Positions 26,022 to 37,663 are shown, counted from the stretch's first letter. The stretch is 64,000 nucleotides of DNA from Trichormus sp. M33_DOE_039 (GCA_015296085.1 DVDT01000039.1:124001-188000), one strand, 5' to 3'. The notes: generated by a model from the letters alone, not told the origin. Numbers and translations are program-made.

Positions 26022-26936
26022 ATGGTGAATAGGACACAAATCCAAGCTAGAGATAGTCTGGTTAATCAAGATAAAAATAATTTAACTTTATCTAATGAAA
26101 CTCAAAGTAAAGATGGAATTCAATCTCACGCTAGAAATTTATTAGATAAATTTGTATCTTCTGTGCAGGTATTAATTGAAGATATTACTGCTCTAGAAGT
26201 TAATACGATGGTTGTAAGTAGAATAAGCGGTACAAAATTTAGTGCTTGGGAAGCATATCAAAGTATTTATTCCATACATGACAAAGATTACTTTGAGGTA
26301 ATGGGAATTCCTGAATCGCCAGAATTACGCGATCGCTATACAAGTTTGTTCTCACAACTAGAAAGAGAGTATTTTTATCTTCTCATAGAAGATGCCAATT
26401 CTAAATCAAATGTTTCGCAAAATGCAAAAGTGAAGCAATATCATCAACGCTTACATTTTTTAAAAGAAATTAAACGAGGCAAAATCATTGAATCTGATCC
26501 TAGATATGTGGAATTAGCTAGACCTATATTACCTGCACCTGCACCTGTAATAGATGATATCAATCAGGAAAATCAAACAAATTGGCAAGAAGAATGGGAA
26601 AAAAATTGTGACGAAATTCAAGAGCTTTTGAATAACGATAAATTTGTGCGGACTCTGCGTAAAATTATTGAATTGAAAGCTGCTTTAGATGGCGGTGATG
26701 TCACCAGTACTAAAATAGATACAATTTATGCTCAAACAGTCATGCAATTAGATGGCGATATTATTACTAGATATCACAAGGACTTATTTGATTTACCAGA
26801 AGATGCCAAAAACTTAATTCTACAAATTCATAATGATGGAGTAGTTGCTGGGGAAAAACAGTGGCGGGGAATATTAGATTTCATGATTAATTTGGTGAAA
26901 AGTTTGGCAAATATATCTCCCAATGGTCAAAGATAA
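26022..26936 (+). CDS. Unknown cassette protein B (soluble)
   Basis: 304 residues, soluble, charged and helical. It repeats the two landmarks of protein A, LEVNTMVVSR at about 59-68 and MQLDGDIITRYHKDL near 243-257, but with about 170 intervening residues that include a coiled-coil-like region and a short Pro-rich break (ILPAPAPV). Its last 14 bases overlap the start of the third gene, a strong sign of translational coupling. Function unknown. The start ATG at 26022 follows a 143-bp gap from gene A. Confidence 0.65.
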   Translation: MVNRTQIQARDSLVNQDKNNLTLSNETQSKDGIQSHARNLLDKFVSSVQVLIEDITALEVNTMVVSRISGTKFSAWEAYQSIYSIHDKDYFEVMGIPESPELRDRYTSLFSQLEREYFYLLIEDANSKSNVSQNAKVKQYHQRLHFLKEIKRGKIIESDPRYVELARPILPAPAPVIDDINQENQTNWQEEWEKNCDEIQELLNNDKFVRTLRKIIELKAALDGGDVTSTKIDTIYAQTVMQLDGDIITRYHKDLFDLPEDAKNLILQIHNDGVVAGEKQWRGILDFMINLVKSLANISPNGQR

Positions 26937-27888
26937 GGCTCAAAAAAAACATTTGGCTGATGTTAACCTTGGTTTTTCATTGCAAATCCCTCAAGGTCAT
27001 AGTGTCGAAATTAAATTTGAACAGTCTCAGTGTAATTTCTACTTAAACCAGCAAGTTGTAGAACAAATTCAGCTAGCTCAAAAAAAAGGTGTAGCATTAG
27101 AAGTACCTTCTAAGTTACTTATTTATCTTTGGTACTGTCTTTGCTGCCAAAATCATTTTATTCCCAATCAAAGGTTTAAACAACGCAGTAATAAAATTAC
27201 TAAATCCTTCTTTGGCTTTCTCATTAATGTTTTGAGAATATTTAGGAGTAAACATTTACAAAATCCAACAAGCTTACAGATTGGCACTACCTTTAATTCT
27301 TATTATCATTTGGACAAATTAGCTAGTGATAATTACCAAGAAGAAGACTGTATATTGCAAAGTGTTGTCTTATTTCATGGTGATGTCATGCAGAAAATTC
27401 GAGAGGATTTCATTTTAAATAATCCTCAGTCTGCACTAGTTATTTCGGCTCATTATTGGTTAATAGAACAATTACTAGGTTCTTTAAGAAATCAGGTAAG
27501 CTTACTAGTTTGGGAGTTATCTTCACTATTTCCTGCTGGGTTAGTTGTTAGTAAAATAGATTTTATTAATAATATTAATTTAGTACAACAGATATTTTTA
27601 TTGGTCATAGCTTGGTTAGGAATAGCGACATTAATTTTTGTTGTTCGTGATTTCTTGTTCCGTCTGCTAAAAAGAAGCGTTGCGATTAAATATCAATATT
27701 TGAATCTGATCGCATGGTTCATTAGTTGCATACCCCCTGCGATCGCCATGATTTACACTCAAGATTTTCAGGCAATTAATGATACAATTTTCCTAGTTAT
27801 TTCAGTTTGTATACCTCTACTACTCCAGCCAATTTTAAGTTTTATTTGGCCGCAAGTAATCAAGTTAATTTTGCGGCGTTTTTTGTGA
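26923..27888 (+). CDS. Unknown cassette protein C (membrane)
   Basis: 321 residues, starting inside the end of gene B (14-bp overlap). Residues 1-110 are soluble with a beta-rich start (FSLQIPQGHSVEIKFEQ). A middle part follows, and the last ~120 residues contain three or four membrane helices (about 220-243, 260-282, 290-312), ending in a basic tail KLILRRFL. A cysteine-rich patch LWYCLCCQNHF lies at about 68-78. Likely the membrane component to which A and B couple. It converges on ackA with a 36-bp gap. No family recognised. Confidence 0.65.
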   Translation: MVKDKAQKKHLADVNLGFSLQIPQGHSVEIKFEQSQCNFYLNQQVVEQIQLAQKKGVALEVPSKLLIYLWYCLCCQNHFIPNQRFKQRSNKITKSFFGFLINVLRIFRSKHLQNPTSLQIGTTFNSYYHLDKLASDNYQEEDCILQSVVLFHGDVMQKIREDFILNNPQSALVISAHYWLIEQLLGSLRNQVSLLVWELSSLFPAGLVVSKIDFINNINLVQQIFLLVIAWLGIATLIFVVRDFLFRLLKRSVAIKYQYLNLIAWFISCIPPAIAMIYTQDFQAINDTIFLVISVCIPLLLQPILSFIWPQVIKLILRRFL

Positions 27889-27924
27889 GTAATAAGTAGA
27901 GACTAAGAAGTAAAAAACTACCAA

Positions 27925-29145
27925 CTAATGTCCATGAATTAATTCCCAACACTGTTGAGCGATCGCCCAATCTTCTTGAGTATGAATGACTAACACTCGG
28001 ACTGTAGAATCAGGAGTAGCAATATCTTCATCTACAGGTTTATTTTGATTTTTCTGTGGGTCGATTTTTAAACCTAAAAATCTAAAAGCTTCACAAGCTG
28101 CTTGGCGAATTCCGGCTGATTTTTCACCAATCCCGGCGGTGAAAACTAAAACGTCTAAACCTCCTAAGCTGGCCAGCATAGAACCAATCTCTGCTTTGAG
28201 GCGATGAACATAAATATCCCAGGCTAGTTGAGCGCGATAGTTACCTTGATTAATCGCTGCTATCACTTGCGGTAAATCGCTAGATACACCAGAAATTCCC
28301 CTCAATCCTGAAGCTTTATTTAAGACATAATCTAACCTTTCCGCAGAGTAATCATGTTGCCGCATTAGATAAACTAGAATACCTGGGTCTAGTGAACCAC
28401 AACGGCTGCCCATCATCAACCCATCTAAAGGTGTGAAACCCATTGTTGTGTCAATACTGCGACCATTTTCTATGGCTGCTAGGGAAGCACCATTACCAAG
28501 ATGACAGCTAATGATTCGCAGAGATGTTAAATCTTTACCGAGGATTTGCGCTGCACGGTGAGAACAGTATTGATGGCTGATGCCATGAAACCCGTAGCGA
28601 CGGATACCTTGTTCTACCCATTCATAGGGGCCGGGGTAAATAGCGGCTGCATCCGGTAGAGTAGCATGAAAACTGGTATCAAACACTGCTACCTGCGGAA
28701 CATCGCTTAAGTTTTTTTCGATAGCTTCAATCCCTTCTAATGCGGCTGGATTGTGTGCTGGAGCTAGGTTAGAAAGCCGGGCGATCGCCTGTTTTACTTC
28801 TTCTGTAATCTTGACACTATGACGGTAATTTTGTCCGCCATGTACTACCCGATGTCCTACTACATCAATTTCTGATAATTCACCAATGACCTTGGTATTA
28901 CCACGAGTGAGAGTATAGAGCATATAAGCGACGTGTGCCTGTCGAGAATCCCCATAGATGGATTCATGCAATTTTTCCCCTGTGGCGGTTTGCACTTCAA
29001 TTTCTGCCACACCCCGGTCTTGAGTCCAGTTAACTTTCCCTTCCCAAAGCGGTTGGGGTGCTGTCTGGGGGATTGCATCGTTAGGGATTTCATACAGACA
29101 ACTTTTTTGGCTGCTAGAACCAGCGTTCAAAACTAGTACTTTCAT
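27925..29145 (-). CDS. ackA: Acetate kinase
   Basis: 406 residues, normal length. It interconverts acetyl phosphate and ADP with acetate and ATP in the cytosol. Signature 1 (LVLNAGSSSQK, 4-14) and signature 2 (the segment FHGISHQYC, near 190) are present, with the phosphate-binding CHLGNGAS near 215 and TAGIGEKS near 338. The nearby phosphoketolase gene makes acetyl phosphate, so AckA would harvest ATP from that branch. It shares strand with tal, pyk, gap and xfp but is separated from them by two small plus-strand genes. Confidence 0.97.
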   Translation of the reverse strand: MKVLVLNAGSSSQKSCLYEIPNDAIPQTAPQPLWEGKVNWTQDRGVAEIEVQTATGEKLHESIYGDSRQAHVAYMLYTLTRGNTKVIGELSEIDVVGHRVVHGGQNYRHSVKITEEVKQAIARLSNLAPAHNPAALEGIEAIEKNLSDVPQVAVFDTSFHATLPDAAAIYPGPYEWVEQGIRRYGFHGISHQYCSHRAAQILGKDLTSLRIISCHLGNGASLAAIENGRSIDTTMGFTPLDGLMMGSRCGSLDPGILVYLMRQHDYSAERLDYVLNKASGLRGISGVSSDLPQVIAAINQGNYRAQLAWDIYVHRLKAEIGSMLASLGGLDVLVFTAGIGEKSAGIRQAACEAFRFLGLKIDPQKNQNKPVDEDIATPDSTVRVLVIHTQEDWAIAQQCWELIHGH

Positions 29146-29245
29146 TACTTTTGTGGATTTGAGGTTTGTGAAATGCGAACTATATGGCTTCTCAATTTGA
29201 AGTATTTAATAAACTTATTACCAATAGTCAGGGGAGAGCAAAAAC

Positions 29246-29626
29246 GTGAAACGTTTCCAGAAGTTATCCTCAATTGCGCTCTTGTTATTAGCCTTCATTT
29301 ATCCGCCTGCTATGGCTGAAGCTAAGGATATAGGGACGGGCGACTGGGTGGAAAAAGGGCTGAATACTCAACTGACTGAGCCGAGTGTGGAGCTAGAAAC
29401 AAATTTAGCTGGTGAAGGTAAAACTGATGAACTTTTGTTAGCTCACCGACGACGCTATAGACGGCATTATTATCGACGTAGACACCACCATTATTATCGC
29501 CGAGGACGGTATAGACGGCATTACTATCGCCGCCGCTATCGTCATGGACATTATTACCGTCATGGATACTGGTATCGGGTTCGAGATCGTCATGGTAGAT
29601 CCATTTACAATTGGTCACGGTATTAA
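29246..29626 (+). CDS. Small secreted Arg/Tyr/His-rich protein, paralogue 1
   Basis: 126 residues, GTG start after GGGGAGAGCA. A Sec signal peptide (MKRFQKLSSIALLLLAFIYPPAMAEA) is followed by an acidic mature start (residues 27-62) and then about 60 residues made almost only of R, Y, H and G (RRYRRHYYRRR). It is clearly related to the gene at 30253 (same MK-F-KLS-IA signal, same E-LLLA boundary before the basic tail). An acidic pro-part that neutralises a basic tail until cleavage at LLLAHRR is one reading. No known family; not an export-motif bacteriocin I recognise. Confidence 0.7.
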   Translation: MKRFQKLSSIALLLLAFIYPPAMAEAKDIGTGDWVEKGLNTQLTEPSVELETNLAGEGKTDELLLAHRRRYRRHYYRRRHHHYYRRGRYRRHYYRRRYRHGHYYRHGYWYRVRDRHGRSIYNWSRY

Positions 29627-30252
29627 AAAATACAGAGATCAAGCAAAATTCATAGTTCAAAAAGCAGTTAATCTGAAATACTTGTTCGGAGAAATTAACA
29701 CATAGCTTGTTCTGCTGTAGGGTAGTAGTTGCTAGCTACTACCTGCTTTTTCCTATTTTGAGTAGATGCTGATCAATATTCACTGTGAGGATAAGTTGGG
29801 AGACAGAAAATTGTAGATTTTATATCTTAGATTGAACAATTGAGAAATTAGAAGTTTCGCTATGCTGCATCCACTACGCTATGCTAAATCCCAAATGTGA
29901 GGAGCAGTAGATATAGGTTTCAGGTGTTTTAGTTTATTTGATGTTTATTCACATCCAGGAATTATATTTGATTTTTGCCAAGATTCAGTGCCAATCAAAA
30001 AAGCTTATTCTCCAGTCCCATCCGACGCAAATTATTTCAACAATCAACGCAGATGATGATAGTTGGGTTTGATTGTGCTAACTGGCTGATTACGTTTCAA
30101 AAATTAACAGATTACGGCTAAAATTCAGAAAAATTTATCTCTAATTTTGCATAAATATCAGCCTTGGGACAGAAGATTATCTATACACACTTTATTAGTG
30201 TCTTTCTTATTGAGTGTGCTACTTAATTGTTTTTTTACCAAGGAAAAATAAA
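29627..30252. other. 626-bp spacer between the two secreted-protein paralogues
   Basis: Holds a probable terminator at 29721-29750 and the promoter region of the second paralogue. No further gene or element is recognised. Confidence 0.5.
29721..29750 (+). terminator. Rho-independent-like terminator after paralogue 1
   Basis: GGTAGTAG (29721-29728) pairs with CTACTACC (29736-29743) across a 7-nt loop, followed by TGCTTTT. It lies about 95 bp beyond the stop of the first secreted Arg/Tyr-rich gene. Confidence 0.6.
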
Positions 30253-30552
30253 GTGAAAAATTTCAAGAAACTATCTGCGATCGCAGTATTGCTATGCGCT
30301 TTTGTGTATCCATCCTCAATTGCGGAAGCAAAGAGTACATCTCTAGAGAATTCTTTGCAAACATCAAGTTTGGATGCAGAGAACAATGTTGTTGCTAACG
30401 AGGGTGAGTTACTCCTAGCTCAACGGGATAGTTATCGGCGGCGGTATATCCGGCGACCCAGTGTCCGCAGGCAGTACATTCGCCGGCAGCAAAGAGCTAG
30501 ACGGCAGTACATTCGCCGGGTATACAATGGTCGAAACTGGCGGCGTTACTAA
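30253..30552 (+). CDS. Small secreted Arg/Tyr-rich protein, paralogue 2
   Basis: 99 residues from a GTG preceded by AAGGAAAAATAAA. The frame is open to an ATG at 30214, but homology with paralogue 1 begins at this GTG (MKNFKKLSAIAVLLCAFVYPSSIAEA). The signal peptide is followed by an acidic spacer and a basic tail with repeated RRQYIRR units (YIRRPSVRRQYIRRQQRARR). Probably a duplicate of the gene at 29246, with a tail richer in Ile/Gln and without histidines. Exported; role unknown. Confidence 0.68.
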   Translation: MKNFKKLSAIAVLLCAFVYPSSIAEAKSTSLENSLQTSSLDAENNVVANEGELLLAQRDSYRRRYIRRPSVRRQYIRRQQRARRQYIRRVYNGRNWRRY

Positions 30553-30664
30553 AAACTGCCCTCTCTGAACTCCAAGATTACCGTTGAGGTAGTAGCGAGT
30601 CAGAGGAGAAGAAGTTGTATCAACACTTGTACACCAGGAATGAAAAATTAACGCTTTTTAGCAG

Positions 30665-30697
30665 TTAGTAGTTAGTTATCTAACCGCTAACTACTAA
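30665..30697. terminator. Hairpin between convergent genes
   Basis: TTAGTAGTTAG (30665-30675) pairs with CTAACTACTAA (30687-30697), followed by AAAAA on the plus strand. It separates the second secreted-protein gene from the convergent tal gene. The position favours a terminator; the U tract is weak on both strands. Confidence 0.5.
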
Positions 30698-30721
30698 AAA
30701 ACGACGCTCGCCATTAAAGTC

Positions 30722-31723
30722 TTAATGGCTGGCTACGACTCCTTCTAAAGAAGTGAGTCGTTCTGCCAAAAGTTTTTCTAAATCTTCCAATGCTTTGGTA
30801 AAGCCTTTGATACCTTCGTCGAGTTTGTCGTAAGCCATGCGGTCAGTAGCGTGCATCTTCTCGAAGGTGGCTTTATCCATAGCAATCTTTTCCACACCAG
30901 AAGCAGTAGCTTTGGTGGTTTCGAGTTTGCGTGGTAGGTCGCCGATGGTAGCTTGCAATTCACCCAACAAAGATGGGGAAATGGTCAATAAGTCGCAACC
31001 TGCAAGTTCAGTGATTTCGCCGATGTTACGGAAGCTTGCACCCATAACTTCAGTTTTATAACCAAATTTTTTGTAGTAGTTGTAGATTGTAGTCACTGAC
31101 AATACACCGGGGTCTTCCGCAGAGGGGTAGCTATCTTTGCCGGTTTCTTTCTTGTACCAGTCGAGAATACGTCCGACGAAGGGAGAAATCAGGGTAACAC
31201 CAGCTTCAGCACAAGCGATCGCCTGATGCAAACCAAATAGTAGAGTTAAGTTACAGTGAATACCTTCTTTTTCCAAAATTTCTGCTGCTTTGATCCCTTC
31301 CCAAGTAGAAGCGATTTTGATTAAAACACGCTCTGGAGTGATGCCAGCAGCTTTATATTGAGCAATTAGTTCTCGTGCTTTAGTAACAGTAGCTTCAGTA
31401 TCGTAGGACAAACGAGCATCTACTTCTGTAGATACACGACCAGGGATAATTTGCAGAATCTTCAGACCAAAGGAAACTGCCAAACGGTCAAAAGCTAAAG
31501 TCACGATTTGACTCTGGCTAGCACCCGCACCTGCATCTTTTTTAGCTTGCAGTAAGGTCTGATCTACAATGTCCTGATATTCTGGCATTTTAGCTGCTGC
31601 CGTAATCAGTGAGGGATTAGTAGTAGCATCTTGGGGTTTAAACTTTTCAATGGCTTGAATATCGCCTGTATCTGCCACCACAACGGTCATTGTCCGCAAT
31701 TGTTCTAGTAAATTTTTAGACAT
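30722..31723 (-). CDS. tal: Transaldolase
   Basis: 333 residues from MSKNLLEQ. It moves a dihydroxyacetone unit between sugar phosphates in the pentose phosphate pathway, with a Schiff base at the lysine of [12 protein letters not shown] (about 137). N-terminal [25 protein letters not shown] and [10 protein letters not shown] are family blocks; the length is that of class I TalB. The frame starts 12 bases earlier at another ATG, but that ATG forms part of the ribosome site (ATGGAG, then six bases, then ATG), so I choose 31723. Upstream lies pyk on the same strand. Confidence 0.95.
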   Translation of the reverse strand: MSKNLLEQLRTMTVVVADTGDIQAIEKFKPQDATTNPSLITAAAKMPEYQDIVDQTLLQAKKDAGAGASQSQIVTLAFDRLAVSFGLKILQIIPGRVSTEVDARLSYDTEATVTKARELIAQYKAAGITPERVLIKIASTWEGIKAAEILEKEGIHCNLTLLFGLHQAIACAEAGVTLISPFVGRILDWYKKETGKDSYPSAEDPGVLSVTTIYNYYKKFGYKTEVMGASFRNIGEITELAGCDLLTISPSLLGELQATIGDLPRKLETTKATASGVEKIAMDKATFEKMHATDRMAYDKLDEGIKGFTKALEDLEKLLAERLTSLEGVVASH

Positions 31724-32026
31724 AAAATACTCCATGATTGTTGTTTATCTGTGCTTTGGGGCAAGTGAGCATTGGACATTGAGTTAAATTTCTCCCCCTG
31801 CTCCTCCGCAATTGCTCCACTTGGGGAGAAGTCAGATCGGAGGAAACCTCCAATCTGAACTTCGGGACAAAACCCAAGACGGCATTGCTCCCTACCCCCT
31901 ACCTTTTTCAATAAGGATTTACACTTCCCCTCTTCTTCACACCCATTCTTCTTCCTTACAATTCTGATTTTGGCAATTTTTCTTAATATTGCCGATTGAC
32001 TGAAGCCTCAGCCTAATTTTAGGGTG
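31724..32026. other. 303-bp spacer between tal and pyk with a palindromic repeat
   Basis: Contains an inverted repeat at 31832-31858 (TCAGATCGGAGG, AAA, CCTCCAATCTGA; one mismatch) of a type frequent in Nostocales spacers. No gene seen. The tal promoter must lie here unless tal is read from pyk. Confidence 0.55.
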
Positions 32027-33457
32027 TTAAGCGGTGATGGGTTGTCCGATAGAATGCACTTTAATTAAGCTAGTTGTTCCTGATTTACCAATTGGAACTC
32101 CAGAAGTAATAACTACCTTATCTCCTTCATGTACTAGACCTGTTCTGAGAATAGTGCTGACTAAATTCGTAAACATTTCTTCAGCATTGTAAACAGGAGG
32201 AATTAGTAAGGGTTCGACACCCCAGGATAAGGCTAACTGATGATAGGCGGTTTCATCGGGAGTTAAGGCAAAAATCGGTGTTTGAGGGCGATATTTAGAG
32301 ACGAGTTTGGCTGTACTTCCCGATGAAGTGTTACACAAAATAGCCCGTGCGCCAGTTTCATAGGCTATGCGACAGACCGCTTCCGCTACGGATTCAGTGA
32401 CGCTAAGGCTACCTGCTTCATTAGTCAAGCAATGTCTACTACCCTCTTGCAAGGATTTTTCTGTGGCGATCGCAATATCGTTCATTACCTGCACAGCCGC
32501 AATGGGATACTGTCCCACAGCAGTTTCTCCAGAGAGCATGACGGCATCTGTACCATCCAGGATAGAGTTAGCCACGTCGGTAGCTTCGGCACGGGTGGGA
32601 TCAGGTGCGCCAATCATGGACTCTAGCATTTGGGTGGCAGTAATCACCGGCTTACCTGCCTGATTGCAACGGCGAATGATATCTTTTTGGATTAAGGGGA
32701 CTTCGTGAATGGGCATTTCTACCCCCAAATCACCACGAGCAATCATAATCCCATCGGCGGCAGCAATGATTGAGTCAATTTGTTCAACCGCTTCTGGACG
32801 CTCGATTTTGGCAATTACCCGAATAGACAAACCCGCCGATTCAATCATCCGTTTGGCTGGTTCTAGATCGTGGGGTGACTGCACAAAGGAAACCGCCACC
32901 CAATCAACACCCAATTCCATGCCAAAGCGCAAATCTTGTAAGTCTTTTTCGGTAATAGAACTTACAGGTAAACGAGTGACAGGTAGATTTACACCCTTAC
33001 GGGTGGAAATTACCCCGCCAGTTTTAACTTGAGCATGAATGCGATCGGCATCGCGATCGCACACGATCATCTTCACCCGACCATCATTAATTAAAATCGG
33101 CTCTCCCGGTCGTACCATTGCAAACAAAGTCGGCAGAGGTAAGGGTAATTCATGGATATTCTCACCCTTCTCTTTTAAAACAAAGGTAACTTGATCACCA
33201 ACTTCCACCGTCAAACCTTCCGGCGGCAGAGTTCCCAAACGAATTTTTGGCCCACATAAATCTTGCAATAAAGCTACAGGCTTCTGCTCATCAGCACTAA
33301 TTTGCCTAATATTTTGAGCAGTTTGGGCATGAAATTCATAAGCCCCGTGAGAAAAATTCAACCGCGCCACATTCATCCCGGCTTCTACCAATGCTTGCAG
33401 TCTGTCTGGTGCAGAGGTAGCAGGCCCTACGGTACAGATAATTTTTGTTCGACGCAT
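32027..33457 (-). CDS. pyk: Pyruvate kinase
   Basis: 476 residues from MRRTKIICTVGPA. It converts phosphoenolpyruvate and ADP to pyruvate and ATP. Landmarks are RLNFSHG near 32, the active-site lysine region VIAKIERPEA (about 215-224), IARGDLGVE and the segment ATDVANSILDGTDAVML. The C-terminal regulatory domain ends GKSGTTSLIKVHSI. The frame is open 14 codons upstream, but those codons are a GGGGCA-rich low-complexity spacer, so the internal ATG is preferred. Lies between gap and tal on the same strand, in a lower-glycolysis/phosphoketolase group. Confidence 0.96.
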   Translation of the reverse strand: MRRTKIICTVGPATSAPDRLQALVEAGMNVARLNFSHGAYEFHAQTAQNIRQISADEQKPVALLQDLCGPKIRLGTLPPEGLTVEVGDQVTFVLKEKGENIHELPLPLPTLFAMVRPGEPILINDGRVKMIVCDRDADRIHAQVKTGGVISTRKGVNLPVTRLPVSSITEKDLQDLRFGMELGVDWVAVSFVQSPHDLEPAKRMIESAGLSIRVIAKIERPEAVEQIDSIIAAADGIMIARGDLGVEMPIHEVPLIQKDIIRRCNQAGKPVITATQMLESMIGAPDPTRAEATDVANSILDGTDAVMLSGETAVGQYPIAAVQVMNDIAIATEKSLQEGSRHCLTNEAGSLSVTESVAEAVCRIAYETGARAILCNTSSGSTAKLVSKYRPQTPIFALTPDETAYHQLALSWGVEPLLIPPVYNAEEMFTNLVSTILRTGLVHEGDKVVITSGVPIGKSGTTSLIKVHSIGQPITA

Positions 33458-33564
33458 ATGTGTGAGGGAATGGGGAACAGGGAATGGGGCAGGGGGCAAG
33501 GGGGCAGGGGTATTGGAATAAAATCTCCCCTATACCCCTACACCCTTACACCCCTAAACCCTGC

Positions 33565-34910
<1,346 letters not shown>

Positions 34911-37292
34911 CTAATACGGCCACTGCCAGTCACGAATTTCTGGCATATCTTCGCCATGTTCGGCGATGTAGTGTTTGTGTTCGATCAGCTTGTCTTGGAG
35001 ATGTTGCTTCACATAGGCAGCTTTGTACCCTAGTTTGGGGACGCGATCAATTACGTCCATCACTAAATGGAAGCGATCTAAATCATTCAAGACAACCATA
35101 TCAAAGGGGGTAGTGGTAGTTCCCTCTTCTTTGTAACCCCGCACATGGAGGTTTTTATGGTTGGTGTGACGATAGGTGAGACGATGGATTAACCAAGGAT
35201 AGCCATGAAAGGCGAAGATTATGGGTTTATCTGTGGTGAATAGGGTGTCAAATTCTTTGGGGGTTAAACCGTGGGGATGTTCTGTGTTGGGTTGTAGGGT
35301 CATCAAGTTCACAACGTTGACTACCCGCACTTTTAAGTCAGGGAAGTGTCGCCGCAAAATATCCACAGCCGCTAGGGTTTCTAAGGTGGGGACATCGCCT
35401 GCACAACCCATGACTACATCTGGTTCACCACCTTGGTCATTACTTGCCCATTCCCAAATGCTGATTCCTTTGGTGCAGTGTTTAATCGCTGCATCCATAT
35501 CGAGATATTGTAATGCTGGTTGTTTGCCTGCCACGATGACGTTGACATATTGACGGCTTCTTAAACAGTGGTCTGTCACTGATAAGAGGGTATTGGCATC
35601 AGGTGGGAGATAAACACGAATGATTTCGGATTTTTTGTTGACTACATGGTCGATAAAACCAGGGTCTTGGTGAGAAAAGCCGTTGTGGTCTTGTCGCCAA
35701 ACGTGAGAGGTAAGTAGATAGTTAAGAGATGCGATCGGTCTGCGCCAAGGTATATGACGAGTCGTTTTCAACCATTTGGCGTGTTGGTTGAACATCGAAT
35801 CGATAATGTGAATGAATGCTTCGTAGCAAGAGAAGAAACCATGACGACCTGTCAGCAGATAACCTTCTAACCATCCTTGACAGCAAGTCTCACTTAGGAT
35901 TTCCATGACTCGACCACTGGGGGAGAGATGATCATCTTCAGGAAGGGTTTGGGCTACCCAAGTCCGGTCTGTGACATCCAGTACAGCATTGATGCGATTC
36001 GAGGCTGTTTCATCAGGCCCAAAAACGCGGAAGTTACGGCTATCTAGGTTGAGTTGCATCACATCCCGCAGGAATTTCCCCATGACTTGGGTAGCTTCCG
36101 CAATGACTCTACCTGGTTGGGGAACGTTCACCGCATAATCTTGGAAGTTGGGCATCTTCAGGTCACGTAACAAGATGCCGCCGTTAGCATGGGGATTGTC
36201 TCCCATGCGACGATGTCCTGTAGGGGCAAGTTCTGCCAATTCAGGAATCAATGTACCGTTAGCATCAAAGAGTTCTTCGGGTTTGTAACTTTTCATCCAC
36301 TCTTCTAGAAGTTGGATATGGTGGGGTTTCCCAGCTAAATCTCCAAAGGGGACTTGATGCGATCGCCAATAATCTTCTGTCTTTTTCCCATCTACTTCTT
36401 TTGGCCCTGTCCAACCTTTGGGGGTTCTGAGGATAATCATGGGCCACTGGGGGCGTTTGGTAAACCCATGTACACGGGCTTCTCTTTGAATGTTGTGAAT
36501 TTCGTTGGTAACGATATCTAGAGTCGCGGCCATCTGCTGATGCACATCCGCCGGCTCAGAACCTTCTACGAAATAAGGTTTATACCCATAACCTATAAAT
36601 AGGCTTTCCAATTCCTCGTAACTCAACCGCGCCAAGACTGTGGGGTTAGCGATTTTATATCCATTCAGATGTAGAATCGGTAACACTGCTCCATCTGTGG
36701 CGGGGTTAAGAAACTTGTTGGAATGCCAACTAGTAGCCAAAGCCCCTGTTTCAGCTTCCCCATCACCGACAACGGCAGCCACAATTAAATCTGGATTATC
36801 AAAAGCAGCTCCGTAGGCATGAACCAGGGCATAACCTAGTTCCCCACCTTCATGAATAGAACCAGGGGTTTCTGGTGCGACGTGGCTAGGAATACCACCA
36901 GGGAAAGAGAATTGTTTGAACAGTTTTTTCATCCCCTCATCATCTTGGGAGATATTGGGATAAAACTTGCTGTAAGTTCCTTCTAGATAAGTATTGGCTA
37001 CCAGCCCCGGCCCACCATGACCAGGCCCGGCAATGTAGATCATGTTGAGGTCATACTTTTTAATGATTCTATTGAGATGAACATAAATAAAGTTCAATCC
37101 TGGAGTTGTTCCCCAATGTCCCAATAGTCTAGGTTTGACGTGTTCTAATGTGAGTGTTTCTTTGAGCAGAGGATTGTCAAGTAAATATATTTGCCCTACT
37201 GACAAATAATTCGCTGCCCGCCAGTAGGCATTCATTTTATGCAATTCTGCATCGGTTAAAGGCTTTGTCTGTGGAGGACTTGCTAGAGTCAT
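34911..37292 (-). CDS. xfp: Phosphoketolase (Xfp/Xpk)
   Basis: 793 residues, full length. Thiamine-diphosphate enzyme that splits xylulose 5-phosphate or fructose 6-phosphate with phosphate into acetyl phosphate plus glyceraldehyde 3-phosphate or erythrose 4-phosphate. Seen are GPGHGGPG (about 89-96), the ThDP motif [19 protein letters not shown] (about 181-199), [12 protein letters not shown] and the C-terminal [12 protein letters not shown]-like ending ([16 protein letters not shown]). The frame opens four codons earlier, but that ATG is part of the ribosome site ATGGAGTTTAAG, so I use 37292. First gene of the xfp-gap-pyk-tal run. Confidence 0.96.
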   Translation of the reverse strand: MTLASPPQTKPLTDAELHKMNAYWRAANYLSVGQIYLLDNPLLKETLTLEHVKPRLLGHWGTTPGLNFIYVHLNRIIKKYDLNMIYIAGPGHGGPGLVANTYLEGTYSKFYPNISQDDEGMKKLFKQFSFPGGIPSHVAPETPGSIHEGGELGYALVHAYGAAFDNPDLIVAAVVGDGEAETGALATSWHSNKFLNPATDGAVLPILHLNGYKIANPTVLARLSYEELESLFIGYGYKPYFVEGSEPADVHQQMAATLDIVTNEIHNIQREARVHGFTKRPQWPMIILRTPKGWTGPKEVDGKKTEDYWRSHQVPFGDLAGKPHHIQLLEEWMKSYKPEELFDANGTLIPELAELAPTGHRRMGDNPHANGGILLRDLKMPNFQDYAVNVPQPGRVIAEATQVMGKFLRDVMQLNLDSRNFRVFGPDETASNRINAVLDVTDRTWVAQTLPEDDHLSPSGRVMEILSETCCQGWLEGYLLTGRHGFFSCYEAFIHIIDSMFNQHAKWLKTTRHIPWRRPIASLNYLLTSHVWRQDHNGFSHQDPGFIDHVVNKKSEIIRVYLPPDANTLLSVTDHCLRSRQYVNVIVAGKQPALQYLDMDAAIKHCTKGISIWEWASNDQGGEPDVVMGCAGDVPTLETLAAVDILRRHFPDLKVRVVNVVNLMTLQPNTEHPHGLTPKEFDTLFTTDKPIIFAFHGYPWLIHRLTYRHTNHKNLHVRGYKEEGTTTTPFDMVVLNDLDRFHLVMDVIDRVPKLGYKAAYVKQHLQDKLIEHKHYIAEHGEDMPEIRDWQWPY

Positions 37293-37659
37293 CTTAAACT
37301 CCATTACACAATAAATTTTGCCGAATTTCTGTTCTATGCCAGTGTAGTTATTTGCGCTCTGAAGGTCATCTTACCTATGACAAATTTTCCCAGTTGTCCC
37401 TGGAAATTTAAGTGTTATTAGCCTTTGAATACACTGGCAGCAATCTACAATACAAATCAAAAAATGACGGCAATGACCATCTAGGAAAGGTTAACAGAGT
37501 TTACATTTCAGTGAGTAATTTTTAACATTGATTTTATGTGTTATTAAGAAAATCACGAAGGTATTTAATTTTCTTTATGTATTAAATTTAGAGGGATAAA
37601 CAGTACAGCAATTGCTGTTTGAACCCAGAATTCCCCCACATAAGCGGGTGGGGAGTATG
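37293..37659. other. Spacer upstream of xfp with a possible solo IS605-type right end
   Basis: AT-rich promoter region for xfp. At its far end, 37633-37663, lies a hairpin CCCCAC/GTGGGG followed by AGTATGTCAA, similar to the right end of the tnpB element at 5231-5262. No other gene is visible. Confidence 0.5.
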
Positions 37660-37663
37660 TCAA
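37629..37663 (+). repeat. Solo right-end-like hairpin of an IS200/IS605 element
   Basis: GAATTCCCCCAC, loop, GTGGGGAGTATGTCAA parallels GAATCCCCCGTTT, loop, AAACGGGGGAGGATGTCAA at the true element's right end, including the terminal TGTCAA. No tnpB remnant precedes it. The TCA (37660-37662) also supplies the stop codon of the adjacent Uma2 gene on the other strand. Confidence 0.5.
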
